NCBI GenBank assembly: GCA_019359695.1 | Contig: JAHHGV010000010.1 | Coordinates: forward strand, 124,001-188,000 | DNA: 64,000 nt | From: Brasilonema angustatum HA4187-MV1 | Lineage (GTDB): Bacteria > Cyanobacteriota > Cyanobacteriia > Cyanobacteriales > Nostocaceae | Direction of reading: 5' to 3' | Shown: positions 54,300-64,000 of the stretch, piece after piece | Layout of the letters: each line of letters begins with the position of its first letter | How positions within the stretch are numbered: the first letter of the stretch is position 1 | The notes under the pieces: model-generated | What the model was told of the DNA's origin: nothing | The model's input: the letters and a program-made list of their open reading frames with translations, nothing else | Databases searched by the model: none | Made by a program: the position numbers and the translations under genes

Positions 54300-55292
54300 A
54301 TGGCCCGGATGTACTATGACGAAGACGGAAATTTAGACCTTTTGGCACAAAAAACCATTGCCATAATTGGCTATGGTTCCCAAGGTCACGCCCACGCCCT
54401 TAATCTTAAAGATAGTGGTTTGAACGTGATTGTCGGACTATATCCGGGTAGTAAGTCAGCGGCGAAAGCTGAAGCTGCTGGGTTAACCGTGAAAAATGTT
54501 GCCGATGCTGTTAAAGCCGCTGACTTCATTATGATTTTGTTGCCAGATGAAGTGCAAAAAACGGTTTATAAAAACGACATTGAACCCAATCTGGAAGAAG
54601 GAAATGTTTTGTTATTTGCCCACGGCTTTAATATTCATTTTGGTCAAGTTGTCCCACCTGAGAACGTAGATGTAGTCATGGTTGCACCCAAAGGACCAGG
54701 ACACCTAGTACGCCGGACTTATGAACAAGGGGAAGGTGTACCTTGTTTGTTTGCGGTGTTTCAGGATGCGAGTGGTCAGGCACGCGATCGCGCAATGGCA
54801 TATGCTAAAGGTATCGGTGGTACCCGCGCTGGTATTCTCGAAACAACTTTCCGCGAAGAAACCGAAACCGATTTGTTTGGTGAACAAGCAGTTCTGTGCG
54901 GTGGTTTAAGTGCTTTAATTAAAGCTGGTTTTGAAACTTTGGTGGAAGCTGGTTATCAACCAGAGTTAGCTTATTTTGAATGTCTCCACGAAGTCAAATT
55001 GATTGTTGATTTGGTTGTGGAAGGCGGTTTAGCTAAAATGCGCGACAGTATTTCCAATACCGCTGAATATGGCGATTATACTCGTGGACCTCGGATTGTA
55101 AATGAACAAACCAAGGCAGAAATGCGCAAAATTCTCCAAGAAATTCAATCTGGTCAATTTGCACGAGAATTTGTTTTAGAAAACCAATCTGGTAAACCTG
55201 GATTTACTGCTATGCGTCGTCAAGAGGCTGAACATCGTGTTGAAGAGGTGGGTAAAGATTTACGCGCTATGTTCAGTTGGTTGAAGAAGTAA
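54300..55292 (+). CDS. ilvC: ketol-acid reductoisomerase
   Basis: 331 residues from the ATG at 54300 ([15 protein letters not shown]), the universal start of the family, with GGAG 12 bp upstream; the frame extends to 54279 without reason. Converts acetolactate or acetohydroxybutyrate to the dihydroxy acid in branched-chain amino acid synthesis using NADPH. NADP-binding [17 protein letters not shown] at about 25-41, the AHGFNIHFG and VAPKGPGH motifs and acidic metal ligands (E/D in [19 protein letters not shown]) are present. Ends in its own terminator. Confidence 0.97.
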   Translation: MARMYYDEDGNLDLLAQKTIAIIGYGSQGHAHALNLKDSGLNVIVGLYPGSKSAAKAEAAGLTVKNVADAVKAADFIMILLPDEVQKTVYKNDIEPNLEEGNVLLFAHGFNIHFGQVVPPENVDVVMVAPKGPGHLVRRTYEQGEGVPCLFAVFQDASGQARDRAMAYAKGIGGTRAGILETTFREETETDLFGEQAVLCGGLSALIKAGFETLVEAGYQPELAYFECLHEVKLIVDLVVEGGLAKMRDSISNTAEYGDYTRGPRIVNEQTKAEMRKILQEIQSGQFAREFVLENQSGKPGFTAMRRQEAEHRVEEVGKDLRAMFSWLKK

Positions 55293-55325
55293 TTAACCGT
55301 AGATGCACAATCTTTTTTAGACTTA

Positions 55326-55355
55326 TTCCCAGGTTTAACCTGGGAATGTCTTTTT
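55326..55355 (+). terminator. rho-independent terminator of ilvC
   Basis: Perfect stem TTCCCAGG-TTTAA-CCTGGGAA (55326-55346) followed by TGTCTTTTT. It lies 34 bp after the stop codon. Confidence 0.8.
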
Positions 55356-55439
55356 AAGCCAAAGCTCTTCACAATATGGTAAATGCTGCAAAAAATATTT
55401 TTTGTGAAATCTATTCGTTGAAAAATAATAAATGATTTT

Positions 55440-55709
55440 TTAGATTGCTCTGCGGGAAAATTGATAGTACAAGAAAATAGCAATCATTGCGCCTAATACT
55501 GCAACGAACAAACCAGGAAGACTCAAAGTTGCAGTAGTTAGTGTGAATGTTCCAGTTTGCAGTACGTTAACTAATGTTCCACCAACGAAAGCACCAACAA
55601 TACCTAGAACTATTGTCGATAATATTCCGCCACCTTGATAACCAGGATAGATTGCTTTTGCAATAGCGCCAGCTAGAATACCTAAAACGACCCAAGCAAT
55701 AAGATTCAT
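55440..55709 (-). CDS. GlsB/YeaQ/YmgE family membrane protein
   Basis: 89 residues with three hydrophobic helices and Gly-rich turns (MNLIAWVVLGILAGAIAKAIYPG, GGGILSTIVLGIVGAFVGGTLVNVL, LPGLFVAVLGAMIAIFLYYQF). This is the small transglycosylase-associated stress protein family, abundant and often stress-induced, of unknown mechanism. GGAGACAA precedes the ATG at 55709. Convergent with ilvC. Confidence 0.88.
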   Translation of the reverse strand: MNLIAWVVLGILAGAIAKAIYPGYQGGGILSTIVLGIVGAFVGGTLVNVLQTGTFTLTTATLSLPGLFVAVLGAMIAIFLYYQFSRRAI

Positions 55710-55901
55710 TATTTTGTCTCCTTTCGTGTCTTTTCTTTATGCATTCTATTTAAACTTATCCAATACTTTTTATTCATCTTTCATAAGAAACAGTTGGAAC
55801 TTATCTTCAGTTAGAAAACAAAAGTGATGCAAGTCACATCTTAGTATGACTTAATTAATTGTCATCAGTCTAAAGTCATAATTTTATTGGTTTATACCAC
55901 A

Positions 55902-56204
55902 TTATGCACGAGTTAACAGTTTCAAGTTATGCCCATTGGAGTCTAGGAAATAGAAGCCACGATTTCCTTTTATGTGGTTAATTTGACCTTTATTTCGGTG
56001 CATGGGATCGCTACTATATTCAAGACCTGCTTCTTTAACTCGCGCAAAACTTGCATCGAATTCCTGATCACTAACATGGAATGCATAGTGGTGGGGATCA
56101 AATTCTTCAGAGTTAGCAAAGTCAAGCGTTAATGACACATTAACCCGCACGACAGCAAAGTGACTCAAGGGAGCTTCTAGCTTGAAACCAAAAAGCCGTA
56201 TTGT
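55902..56204 (-). pseudogene. 5'-truncated VOC (glyoxalase-like) protein
   Basis: The frame reads TIRLFGFKLEAPLSHFAVVRVN..DFANSEEFDPHHYAFHVSDQEFDASFARV..NGHNLKLL, the bulk of a VOC-family protein of about 125 residues. About the first 15-20 residues (the usual start with the first metal-site histidine) are missing. The only possible start is a TTG at 56168, inside the domain. Upstream of about 56204 the sequence is a repeat-like GCGATCAGCTTCGCTGG segment. It faces the truncated NIL gene back to back. Confidence 0.65.
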
Positions 56205-56210
56205 TAATTT

Positions 56211-56411
56211 ATGCGATCAGCTTCGCTGGCTCCTAAAGGAGCATCGCGTCTGAAGAACGCCTCATCCAACACTGTTAACATTTCCGGAGCAGTGTTAGAT
56301 ACTAACCCAGAAAATGACGGTTGGTTTGATTTAGAGGTTTGGGGTAGGCGTCAGCAGATTGTGTTGGGCTTAAAATATTTAAAAGAATTAGGCTTACAAA
56401 TTTGGTTGTAA
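56211..56411 (+). pseudogene. 5'-truncated NIL-domain protein
   Basis: The open frame encodes, after about 15 residues of repeat-derived sequence (MRSASLAPKGAS), VNISGAVLDTNPENDGWFDLEVWGRRQQIVLGLKYLKELGLQIWL. This is the C-terminal part of a NIL domain (NIL domains bind ligands in ABC transporters and regulators). The usual N-terminal half is absent. Truncation at the same junction as the VOC gene suggests one deletion removed both 5' ends. Confidence 0.55.
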
Positions 56412-56472
56412 TTCTTGACATTATTTAAACCGCGTATCATGATTTTTTACAACCTATTGGAGAGAGAAAACG

Positions 56473-57825
56473 ATGGCTCATGCTTGCTGTGGTCCCGGCT
56501 ACGCTTCTCCTGAAGCAGCAACGAAAGCAGAACGTGAAAAGGTACTATATACAGTTGCACTCTACACAGGTTCAAGTATTGTTGAACCAGATTATCTTGC
56601 AACCGTAGACGTTGATCCCAACTCTCCTACATACGCCCAAGTGATTCACCGCCTGCCAATGCCTTATGTTGGTGATGAACTCCACCATTTCGGCTGGAAT
56701 GCTTGTAGTTCTTGTCACGGCGATGCTAGTAAATCTCGGCGTTTTATGGTGATTCCTGGTCAACGTTCCAGTAGAATTCACATTGTAGATACAGCAAATA
56801 TCAAAGCACCGAAACTCCACAGAGTTATTGAACCGGAGGAAATCAAGGAAAAAACCAATTTAACAGCCCCTCATACCGTACATTGTCTAGCTGATGGTCA
56901 TGTCATGATTTCCATGTTGGGTGATAGCGAGGGGAATGGTCCAGGTGGCTTTTTGTTGCTGGATGAAAATTTTGACATTGCTGGACGTTGGGAACGTAAA
57001 GCCGACGGTATGCGTTTCAACTACGACTTTTGGTATCAGCCGCGTCACAATATCATGGTGAGTAGTGAGTGGGGTGCACCCAAAACCTACTATCCTGGGT
57101 TTGATCTCAACGATGTAACCGCCGGAAATTATGGTCACCAACTGCATTTTTGGGATTGGTCGAAACACGAAATTATCCAAAGTTTTGACTTAGATCAAGA
57201 AGGACTCATCCCCTTAGAAGTGCGCTTTCACCATAACCCTGATAGCACTCACGGGTTTGTTGGTGCTGCACTCAGCAGTAATGTTTGGCATTGGCACAAA
57301 TCCAACGGTCATTGGCAAGTTGAGAAAGTGATTGATGTACCATCAGTGGAAGTGGAAGGCTGGCCCATTCCTGTACCATCACTGATTACCGATATCCTGC
57401 TTTCAATGGACGATCGCTACATCTATTTTTCCAACTGGCTGCATGGTGATATCCGCCAATATGATATCAGTGACCCCTCCCATCCTAAACTCACAGGTCA
57501 AGTTTGGGTTGGTGGCTTGTTGGGCAAAACTGGCGAAATTCAAAGTCATAAACTGAGTGGTGGACCGCAGATGCTACAACTGAGTCTTGATGGCAAACGG
57601 CTTTATGTAACTAATTCTCTGTTTAGCACTTGGGACAATCAGTTTTACCCTGACTTAGCCAAGGCTGGTTCATATTTGTTGCAGATAGACTGCGATACTG
57701 AAAACGGAGGTCTGAAAATCAACGAGAATTTCTTCGTTGACTTTGGTAAGGAACCCGCTGGTCCATCCCGCGCTCATGAGATGCGCTATCCTGGTGGCGA
57801 TTCTACCTCTGATATTTGGGTATAA
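56473..57825 (+). CDS. SBP56 family selenium-binding protein / methanethiol oxidase-like
   Basis: 450 residues, close to the usual length. The N-terminus [16 protein letters not shown] and the [13 protein letters not shown] segment (residues about 72-84) are family hallmarks; bacterial relatives oxidise methanethiol with copper. Several His-rich WD-like beta-propeller segments follow ([51 protein letters not shown]). GGAGAGAG precedes the ATG by about 8 bp. A ferredoxin gene follows 42 bp downstream, suggesting an electron acceptor partner (inference). Confidence 0.9.
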   Translation: MAHACCGPGYASPEAATKAEREKVLYTVALYTGSSIVEPDYLATVDVDPNSPTYAQVIHRLPMPYVGDELHHFGWNACSSCHGDASKSRRFMVIPGQRSSRIHIVDTANIKAPKLHRVIEPEEIKEKTNLTAPHTVHCLADGHVMISMLGDSEGNGPGGFLLLDENFDIAGRWERKADGMRFNYDFWYQPRHNIMVSSEWGAPKTYYPGFDLNDVTAGNYGHQLHFWDWSKHEIIQSFDLDQEGLIPLEVRFHHNPDSTHGFVGAALSSNVWHWHKSNGHWQVEKVIDVPSVEVEGWPIPVPSLITDILLSMDDRYIYFSNWLHGDIRQYDISDPSHPKLTGQVWVGGLLGKTGEIQSHKLSGGPQMLQLSLDGKRLYVTNSLFSTWDNQFYPDLAKAGSYLLQIDCDTENGGLKINENFFVDFGKEPAGPSRAHEMRYPGGDSTSDIWV

Positions 57826-57867
57826 AAAAGCATATGGCAGGCAAGATGCCTGCCGCAGGAAATATGT

Positions 57868-58188
57868 ATGAAAACATATAAAATTGAACTTGTTAATCGC
57901 GACAAGTTTGTTGTCCAAGTTGCAGAAAATCAGTACATCTTAGATGCTGTGGAAGAAGCAGGTTTGCGCTTACCTGTGGGTTGTCGATATGGTGCTTGTA
58001 TCACTTGTGCGGCGCGTTTGATTGAGGGTCAGGTGGATCACTCTAGAACAGTTGTCCTCAAACCCGCACAGTCAGATCAAGGCTATGTGCTACTTTGCGT
58101 TGCCTATCCTCGCTCAGATTGCAAATTTGAAGTGGGTGTAGAGTGCCAGAACAAACTTTACATTAATCCTTTTAAAGGTGGTCGTTAG
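57868..58188 (+). CDS. plant-type [2Fe-2S] ferredoxin
   Basis: 106 residues. The cluster cysteines are in CRYGACITC (CX4CX2C) at about 39-47, with the fourth in LLCVAYPRSDC. Longer and more divergent than photosynthetic PetF, so probably a specialised electron carrier. It sits 42 bp after the SBP56 gene in the same direction and is likely co-transcribed with it. The ATG at 57868 follows AGGAAATAT. Confidence 0.9.
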   Translation: MKTYKIELVNRDKFVVQVAENQYILDAVEEAGLRLPVGCRYGACITCAARLIEGQVDHSRTVVLKPAQSDQGYVLLCVAYPRSDCKFEVGVECQNKLYINPFKGGR

Positions 58189-58481
58189 ATAAGCGCTTAA
58201 CGCTTAACGCTTAACAGGCTTGATGGTCTGGTGGTATCCGTATTTTCTCATTAGTTCATGTCCTAATCTACCTGGCAACTGCTATATCTTCTCATACCAT
58301 GTCCGCCTAATTAATTATAATTCGGTGCATCTGTGCCAAAACCTAAAAACTCTTTCTCCGGTGCTCCCTACCCCCTGCTCCCGAAGAGCCTTAATGATAA
58401 GTCTTTAACCGGACACGATATCATATCGTCTTCTGGACGGGTGCTTTGCGCCATCGCCACCTTTACCATGATTTCTATACC
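58189..58481. other. intergenic repeats before the clpB terminator
   Basis: Contains a 7-bp tandem CGCTTAA (three copies, 58193-58215) and the reverse copy of the 35-bp repeat at 58387-58421, followed by CATATCGTCTTCTGG. No gene. Confidence 0.5.
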
Positions 58482-58526
58482 AAAAAAAACGCAAAGGCGC
58501 TCTTATCAAACTTTGCGCCTTTGCGT
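58482..58526 (-). terminator. strong terminator of clpB
   Basis: On the minus strand a perfect 12-bp stem ACGCAAAGGCGC/GCGCCTTTGCGT (58526-58489) ends in a T tract (A's at 58482-58489). It is 23 bp beyond the clpB stop. Confidence 0.85.
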
Positions 58527-58548
58527 GAGATTTTTTCTTCACCTAATT

Positions 58549-61188
58549 TTAAGTTGTCAACACCTGCACTGGTAAGCGCTTGAACGCAAGCCGCTCATTC
58601 TCGATATCCACAAAGATGGTATCCCCATCATTAAATTCACCACGCAAGATAGCTTTGGCAATCTGAGTTTCTAACTCGCGTTGAATTGCTCGCTTCAGCG
58701 GACGTGCTCCGAATACTGGATCATAGCCTACTTCTGCTAAAAAGTCAAGAGCAGCATCGGAAAGTTTGAGAGACATTTTGCGTTGGCGAAGCCCACCGGA
58801 GGTATCGCTCAATCTTTGCTGTAGTCTAGCAACTTGCAACTGCACAATTCGGCGCAATTCTTGTTTCTGCAAACTGTGGAAGATGATAATTTCGTCGATA
58901 CGGTTGAGGAACTCAGGACGGAAGCTATTTCGCATCGCTTCCATCACCCGATGGCGCATTTCATCGTAACGTGAGTCATCTCCTGACACATCTAAGATAT
59001 ACTGTGAACCGATGTTGCTGGTCATGATGATCACGGTATTCTTGAAATCTACCGTATGTCCTTGAGCATCAGTGACTCGACCATCATCGAGAATTTGCAA
59101 CAAGATGTTAAAGACATCTGGGTGTGCTTTTTCGATTTCGTCGAACAAAATCACCGCGTAGGGACGACGACGAATTGCTTCAGTCAGTTGTCCGCCTTCG
59201 TCGTAACCGACGTATCCTGGAGGCGCACCGATGAGTCTGGAAACGGCGTGTTTCTCCATGTACTCGGACATATCTATCCGCACCAGCGCTTCTTCGGTGT
59301 CGAACATATAAGACGCCAAGGCTTTCGCGAGTTCAGTTTTACCGACACCTGTTGGACCAAGAAAAACAAAGCTTGCGATCGGACGATTGGGATCAGCAAG
59401 TCCAGCGCGAGAACGTTGAATTGCATCTGCGACAGCACTGACTGCTTCTTCTTGTCCAACCACGCGGTGATGCAGTTCATCTTCTAAGTGCAGCAGTCTT
59501 TCTTTCTCTGATTCCACCAGCTTGCTGATGGGAATTCCTGTCCACTTGGAAATGACTTCCGCAATGTCAGCTTCAGTGACTTCCTCGCGCAATAAGGACT
59601 TTCCACTGCGTTGTGCTTGAGCAAGTTCAGTTTCTACTGCTTCCAAATCGCGATGCAAACTAGTTAACTTGCCGTATTTTAACTCAGCAGCGCGGTTGAG
59701 GTCGTAGTCGCGTTCTGCTTGTTGAACTTCCAAGTTGACACGGTCAATTTCTTCTTTAACAGACTGAATTTTTGTGATAATGTCTTTTTCAGACTGCCAT
59801 TGAGCATTGAGTGTGCTTTGGTCTTCTTTAAGATCTGCAAGTTCTTTGTCTAGTCTTTCCAGACGTTCTCTGGATGCTACATTGCTTTCTTTTTGCAGTG
59901 ACAGCTTCTCCATTTCTAGTTGCAGAATCTTGCGGTCGATTTCGTCGAGTTCTTCGGGTTTGGAGGTAATCTCCATCTTGAGTCTAGCCGCAGCTTCGTC
60001 TACCAAGTCAATTGCTTTGTCTGGTAAAAAGCGATCGCTAATATATCGACTCGACAATGTAGCAGCAGCAACTAAAGAACTATCGGAAATTTTCACACCG
60101 TGGTGAACTTCATACCGTTCTTTCAAACCGCGCAAAATGGAAATGGTATCTTCAACAGAGGGTTGATCCACATAAACCTGTTGGAAGCGTCTTTCCAAAG
60201 CAGCGTCTTTTTCGATATATTTACGGTATTCATCTAAAGTTGTCGCACCAATACAGCGCAATTCACCCCGCGCCAACATCGGTTTTAACAAGTTACCCGC
60301 GTCCATTGCGCCTTGAGTCGCACCAGCACCGACAACGGTATGAATTTCATCAATAAATAAAACTATATTACCGTTCGACTCGGTTACTTCTTTTAAGACT
60401 GCTTTGAGACGTTCTTCAAATTCTCCCCGGAATTTTGCTCCCGCAATCAAAGCACCCATATCTAAACCTATGAGCTTGCGGTCTTTGAGGGACTGGGGTA
60501 CATCACCAGCTATGATACGTTGTGCGAGTCCTTCGGCGATCGCAGTTTTACCAACCCCTGGTTCACCAATCAACACAGGGTTATTTTTGGTACGACGCGA
60601 CAGAATTTGAATCGTGCGGCGAATTTCATCATCACGTCCAATCACTGGGTCAAGTTTACCTTGACGGGCAGCTTCTGTCAGGTCACGCCCATATTTTTCC
60701 AGTGATTGGTATTTACCTTCTGGATTTTGGTCGGTCACTTTTTGGCTCCCACGAATTTGTTTAATAATATTTTTAAGCTTACTTTCGTCTAACCCAAATT
60801 CTTGGTACAATTTCTTGCCGAAACGGTCATCTTTAGCGTAACCCAGCAGCAAGTGTTCAATAGAAATATATTCGTCTTGCAACTCCTTACGATAACCGTC
60901 AGCGCGGTCAAGAAGAGTATCCAAGCTGCGTCCTAAGTACACAGAACTGCTGCTACCAGAGACTTTGGGCTGAGTTTGAATAAATTGTTCGGTGCGATCG
61001 CGCAGTTTTTGCAGATTCACACCCGCTTTGGTAAAAACACCGTTGGCTAGTCCTTCTTGATCCAGCAGTGCTTTCATCAGGTGTTCACTTTCAATCTGCT
61101 GTTGTTGATATTGTTTAGCAGTATCTGGAGTGTGGGCGATCGCTTCCCAGGCTTTTTCTGTAAATTGGTTTGGATTAGTTGGTTGCAT
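58549..61188 (-). CDS. clpB: ATP-dependent disaggregase ClpB
   Basis: 879 residues, full length. N-domain (1-145, with two Clp_N repeats), first AAA+ ATPase with Walker [14 protein letters not shown] and Walker [13 protein letters not shown], and a long middle coiled coil (about 400-540). A second AAA+ follows, with [29 protein letters not shown] and sensor-2 region [12 protein letters not shown]. Works with DnaK to reactivate aggregates after heat stress. Single gene, ends at a strong terminator. The N-terminal [17 protein letters not shown] is typical of cyanobacterial ClpB. Confidence 0.96.
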   Translation of the reverse strand: MQPTNPNQFTEKAWEAIAHTPDTAKQYQQQQIESEHLMKALLDQEGLANGVFTKAGVNLQKLRDRTEQFIQTQPKVSGSSSSVYLGRSLDTLLDRADGYRKELQDEYISIEHLLLGYAKDDRFGKKLYQEFGLDESKLKNIIKQIRGSQKVTDQNPEGKYQSLEKYGRDLTEAARQGKLDPVIGRDDEIRRTIQILSRRTKNNPVLIGEPGVGKTAIAEGLAQRIIAGDVPQSLKDRKLIGLDMGALIAGAKFRGEFEERLKAVLKEVTESNGNIVLFIDEIHTVVGAGATQGAMDAGNLLKPMLARGELRCIGATTLDEYRKYIEKDAALERRFQQVYVDQPSVEDTISILRGLKERYEVHHGVKISDSSLVAAATLSSRYISDRFLPDKAIDLVDEAAARLKMEITSKPEELDEIDRKILQLEMEKLSLQKESNVASRERLERLDKELADLKEDQSTLNAQWQSEKDIITKIQSVKEEIDRVNLEVQQAERDYDLNRAAELKYGKLTSLHRDLEAVETELAQAQRSGKSLLREEVTEADIAEVISKWTGIPISKLVESEKERLLHLEDELHHRVVGQEEAVSAVADAIQRSRAGLADPNRPIASFVFLGPTGVGKTELAKALASYMFDTEEALVRIDMSEYMEKHAVSRLIGAPPGYVGYDEGGQLTEAIRRRPYAVILFDEIEKAHPDVFNILLQILDDGRVTDAQGHTVDFKNTVIIMTSNIGSQYILDVSGDDSRYDEMRHRVMEAMRNSFRPEFLNRIDEIIIFHSLQKQELRRIVQLQVARLQQRLSDTSGGLRQRKMSLKLSDAALDFLAEVGYDPVFGARPLKRAIQRELETQIAKAILRGEFNDGDTIFVDIENERLAFKRLPVQVLTT

Positions 61189-61525
61189 AGGCTTATATTA
61201 GGGCGAGTTACTTTAGGCGCACGCTGTAGTGCAGATAGAACAAGTGTATAGTTTGTTCGTATATCGCCATTGTAAAAAGAGGACGGCAAGTGGCTGGATC
61301 GGTGTTCACGTCTTTATTGAGTGGTATTTCCGTCCAATGAGTCTTTGCAGTTAAGAACAACGCAGAACACAGAACGCGCCAAGGCAGAATACAGAATACA
61401 CAATAGGAGCTGGCGTTGCTGATTTTAAGACCTACACCCCTATACCCCTTGCCCAAACCCCAATGGAAGCGATCGCCCACTCTAATGCTAAAATCAAATG
61501 ATATTTACCCAAAAAATCAGGAGCC
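61189..61525. other. intergenic region upstream of clpB and Uma2
   Basis: 337 bp between divergent genes. It holds GAACACAGAACGCGCC and CAGAATACAGAATACAC short repeats. No CIRCE element or clear promoter recognised. Confidence 0.4.
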
Positions 61526-62092
61526 ATGACAGTTACAATTACCCCAACAGATAGCTTGGGAGAATTTCTGAAGCTCCCTGAAACAAAGCCAAGCCTAGAA
61601 TACATCAACGGCGAGATTGTACAAAAGCCAATGCCGAAAGGAAAACACAGCCGTTTACAGTTAAGGCTTTGCAATACAATCAACGAGAACACAGAAAACC
61701 AGAAAATTGCTTATGCCTTCCCAGAATTGCGCTGTAGCTTTGGTACACGCTCCATTGTACCTGATATAGCAGTTTTTAAATGGTCAAGAATTCCCTTTGA
61801 TACCGATGGGGAAGTTCCCAATGATTTTTTATTGTACCCAGATTGGACAATTGAAATCCTCTCCCCAGAACAAAGTTCAAATCGGGTAATTGGGAATATT
61901 CTTTATTGCTTACAACATGGTTGTCAACTAGGATGGTTAATCGATCCAGCAGATAGGTCTATTTTAGTCTTTCAACCAGGTCAACAACCAGAATTATTAT
62001 TAGGTAGCGATCGCTTGTCAGTATTAGAGAATATTGACCTAAACTTAACAGTAGATAGGATTTTTGGTTGGCTGAAGATGTCCGGTGATTAG
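61526..62092 (+). CDS. Uma2 family nuclease (DUF820)
   Basis: 188 residues, the compact form of the family. Motifs: SLEYINGEIVQK, PELRCSFGTRSIVPDIAVF (PD), DWTIEILSPEQSSNRV (E-x-L), and LQHGCQLGWLIDP. Presumed PD-(D/E)XK fold; function unknown. Without the coiled-coil tail of the gene at 6999 and clearly not its recent copy. ATG at 61526 follows CAGGAGCC. Confidence 0.88.
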   Translation: MTVTITPTDSLGEFLKLPETKPSLEYINGEIVQKPMPKGKHSRLQLRLCNTINENTENQKIAYAFPELRCSFGTRSIVPDIAVFKWSRIPFDTDGEVPNDFLLYPDWTIEILSPEQSSNRVIGNILYCLQHGCQLGWLIDPADRSILVFQPGQQPELLLGSDRLSVLENIDLNLTVDRIFGWLKMSGD

Positions 62093-62400
62093 CCAACAGG
62101 ATCAGGCACTTGGCGCAATTATACTTCATTTACCGCTTTAATCGCCTTCCTCAGAGCGCAAAGCCCAAAATATTCCGTTATATTGACCAAAATTGGGTCA
62201 AACGTACCCAACCCAAATGCGTTCGCCTAGGTTGGTTCCTTTGGAGCATCGCTTGATACTGGTGCGGGAAGTGATGCTAATTTAGTAAAAGTGTCATCTA
62301 TGTCAACTGCTTATAGCTACAATTACTCATAACGAAATCCCACTTCACAGGATCTACTATCCTCAAAGAATTTTTGCAATACAACCGTCTTGATCGGCTC
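62093..62400. other. intergenic region before the second two-component pair
   Basis: 308 bp, no gene or clear signal. GCGTTCGCCTAGGTTGGTTCC near 62219 looks like a cyanobacterial repeat fragment. The kinase promoter is probably in 62300-62390. Confidence 0.3.
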
Positions 62401-63882
62401 ATGGCTCCAAAAATCTTTACCAGCAGCAATCAAAATGCTCAAATGATAAAGAAAAACCGATTTCCTAGATGGCGCAGCATCTTTTTTGGCGTTCGCACAC
62501 GCATCCTAATCTGGTACGTTGTGCTGATGGCATTCTCCACATTAGTATCTATCCTGGCAATTCGTGAGGTTCTGCTTGTCCGACTTGAACACGAGGTTGA
62601 AAAGTTTCTCACCCAGGAGGTAAAACAGTTTAGACGATTGACCGAGGGGAAGAACCCTAGCACGGCTCAACCTTTCGGGGATGATGTTGCTGCCATTTTT
62701 GATGTATTTTTGTCCCGCAACATTCCCCATGAGGACACGTTTTTGATTACGCTGTTGAATGGGAAATTTTATAAATCGAGTCCGCAAGCCTTGCCAATTG
62801 GTTTACAGCCCAATTCAGTCCTTATTAAAGACTGGCAGAAGCTCAAACAGCCCAAGCAAGGTAAGGAATTCATCTCAAGTCATACTATCTACTATATGGC
62901 TGAGCCGATACTCAAAGGCAAAACTCAGGGTGTCTTTGTGGTCATTTACTCTAGTAGTAGCGCTCATCAGCAGGTGAACCAGGCAGTTGTCGTCATTATT
63001 CAGGTGACAATAGCTGTTCTAGCCATAGCATCGGTGCTGGCTTGGGTAGTGGCTGGGCGGTTATTGGCTCCCCTACGCTTACTCATCGAAACAGCGCACT
63101 TAATTACCGAATCTGACTTATCTCGACGCATCCCCGTGCAGGGAGTAGACCAAATTGCCGAACTTACCATCACGTTCAATGAGATGTTAGACCGTCTCCA
63201 GACTGCTTTCGCCAGTCAACGAAACTTCATCAACGATGCAAGTCATGAACTGCGGACGCCAATCACAATTATCCGAGGTCATTTGGAACTACTGGGTGAC
63301 GATCCCCAAGAACGACGTGAAACAGTGGAATTAGTGACTGATGAGCTTGATCGCATCAGTCGCTTTGTCGATGACTTACTATTACTTGCTAAGGCAGAGC
63401 AACCGAATTTTTTAAACCTACAAACGGTGGATATTAGTTTACTAATTGGGGAACTGTATACTAAAGCCACGGCTTTAGCTCAGCGAGACTGGCGTTTGGA
63501 AAACAAGGGTGTAGGGCTGATTGTGGCTGACCGCCAGCGTCTGACTCAGGCTATCATGAATTTGGCTCAGAATGCTACGCAGTACACCAGTGATGAGGAT
63601 GTCATTGCCCTTGGTTGCGAGCTTTTGAACGGTAAGGTTCGTTTTTGGGTGCGTGACACAGGCGTTGGTATTCCCCTAGCCGACCAAGAACGCATCTTCC
63701 AGCGCTTTGCTCGTGGTTCTAGTAGTCCCCGTCGTTCTGAGGGCGCTGGTTTGGGATTGTCTATCGTACGAGCGATCGCAACAGCACATGGCGGTCGAGT
63801 AGAACTTAAAAGCAAACTCGCAAAAGGTTCTACATTCACTCTTATCATTCCACTAGATCCACCCTTTGGAGATTCTGTATGA
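62401..63882 (+). CDS. membrane sensor histidine kinase
   Basis: About 493 residues from the ATG at 62401; a TTG at 62374 and an ATG at 62443 are alternatives. Two membrane helices (about 40-60 and 195-220) flank a periplasmic domain. HAMP (LRLLIETAHLITESDLSRRIPV) is followed by HisKA with His282 in ASHELRTPITIIRGH and an HATPase domain (NLAQNATQY, DTGVGIPLADQERIFQRFARG, GAGLGLSIV). The stop overlaps the ATG of the response-regulator gene (ATGA). The signal is unknown. Confidence 0.9.
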   Translation: MAPKIFTSSNQNAQMIKKNRFPRWRSIFFGVRTRILIWYVVLMAFSTLVSILAIREVLLVRLEHEVEKFLTQEVKQFRRLTEGKNPSTAQPFGDDVAAIFDVFLSRNIPHEDTFLITLLNGKFYKSSPQALPIGLQPNSVLIKDWQKLKQPKQGKEFISSHTIYYMAEPILKGKTQGVFVVIYSSSSAHQQVNQAVVVIIQVTIAVLAIASVLAWVVAGRLLAPLRLLIETAHLITESDLSRRIPVQGVDQIAELTITFNEMLDRLQTAFASQRNFINDASHELRTPITIIRGHLELLGDDPQERRETVELVTDELDRISRFVDDLLLLAKAEQPNFLNLQTVDISLLIGELYTKATALAQRDWRLENKGVGLIVADRQRLTQAIMNLAQNATQYTSDEDVIALGCELLNGKVRFWVRDTGVGIPLADQERIFQRFARGSSSPRRSEGAGLGLSIVRAIATAHGGRVELKSKLAKGSTFTLIIPLDPPFGDSV

Positions 63883-64000
63883 CTGATCGGATTCTGATTG
63901 CTGAAGATGAACCGCGCATAGCCACTTTCATAGAAAAAGGGTTACGGGCGTCGGGGTTTTCTTCCGCAATTGCCAAAGATGGTCACGAAGCCTTGAGCAT
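63879..64000 (+). CDS. response regulator, partial (cut by window end)
   Basis: First 40 codons: MTDRILIAEDEPRIATFIEKG.., the start of a receiver domain with the acidic E9-D10 pair. Start overlaps the kinase stop. OmpR-type is likely from the partner's class, but the output domain is outside the window. Confidence 0.85.
   Translation, partial: MTDRILIAEDEPRIATFIEKGLRASGFSSAIAKDGHEALS

Overview
The window is chromosomal DNA of a filamentous, probably heterocyst-forming cyanobacterium (Nostocales). The evidence is the abundance of GCGATCGC (HIP1) sites, many short palindromic dispersed repeats, the gene order sigC - furA - peptidoglycan-binding gene known from Anabaena/Nostoc, a four-ACT aspartate kinase, CHAT/CHASE2/DUF928 proteins and typical cyanobacterial housekeeping genes. 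No genus can be fixed from the sequence alone.

Layout. 1-4.8 kb: a decayed stretch and a palindromic repeat, then an MprF-like membrane protein, lysC and an FHA membrane protein. 5.0-7.7 kb: a leader and a 23-repeat CRISPR array with no cas genes in the window, followed directly by a Uma2-type nuclease gene. 7.9-17.7 kb: a D-Ala-D-Ala carboxypeptidase, a GAF histidine kinase, cobN, a peptidoglycan-binding protein and, convergent to it, furA. 18.4-22.1 kb: sigC, gpsA, lipA and tRNA-Pro(CGG). 22.1-25.5 kb: an accessory island that starts 8 bp after the tRNA with a sequence like the end of a type V-K CRISPR-associated (Tn7-like) transposon. It continues with a collapsed type I restriction-modification locus (hsdM/hsdS chimera, AlbA_2/ATPase gene, hsdR 5' fragments) and a VapBC-type toxin-antitoxin pair.

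25.5-33.4 kb: a two-component system (CusR-like regulator plus kinase) divergent from a small secreted Pro-rich protein, then a Tat-exported intradiol dioxygenase, a cytochrome b561-like protein, and an adaptor/permease export pair. The three plus-strand units are each preceded by the same composite operator: an ATTACA-N4-TGTAAT palindrome, exactly 16 bp, then CTGTCAT. They therefore look like one regulon. The region also carries an IS200/IS605-like right-end remnant. 33.8-35.9 kb: a LysR regulator and a TrpD-like transferase. 37.5-44.4 kb: a one-gene adenylation-ketoreductase-carrier-thioesterase synthetase next to a convergent tandem SagB-type oxidoreductase, probably a small natural-product locus, preceded by 1.6 kb of AT-rich non-coding DNA.

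45.0-51.5 kb: four plus-strand genes, CHAT protease with a C-terminal effector-associated-type domain, a CHASE2 membrane sensor carrying nearly the same domain at its N-terminus, a DUF928 exported protein, and a TPR-CHAT protease. Together they look like a sensor/protease signalling or regulated-death module. 51.9-64 kb: aldo/keto reductase, a membrane protein, ilvC, a GlsB/YeaQ protein, two genes truncated back to back (VOC and NIL), an SBP56-type protein with a [2Fe-2S] ferredoxin, clpB with a strong terminator, a second Uma2 gene, and a second two-component pair cut by the window end.

A striking feature of the whole window is repeat invasion. Several families of short palindromes fill intergenic space, and three tracts lie in frame inside essential-type genes (lysC once, cobN twice).
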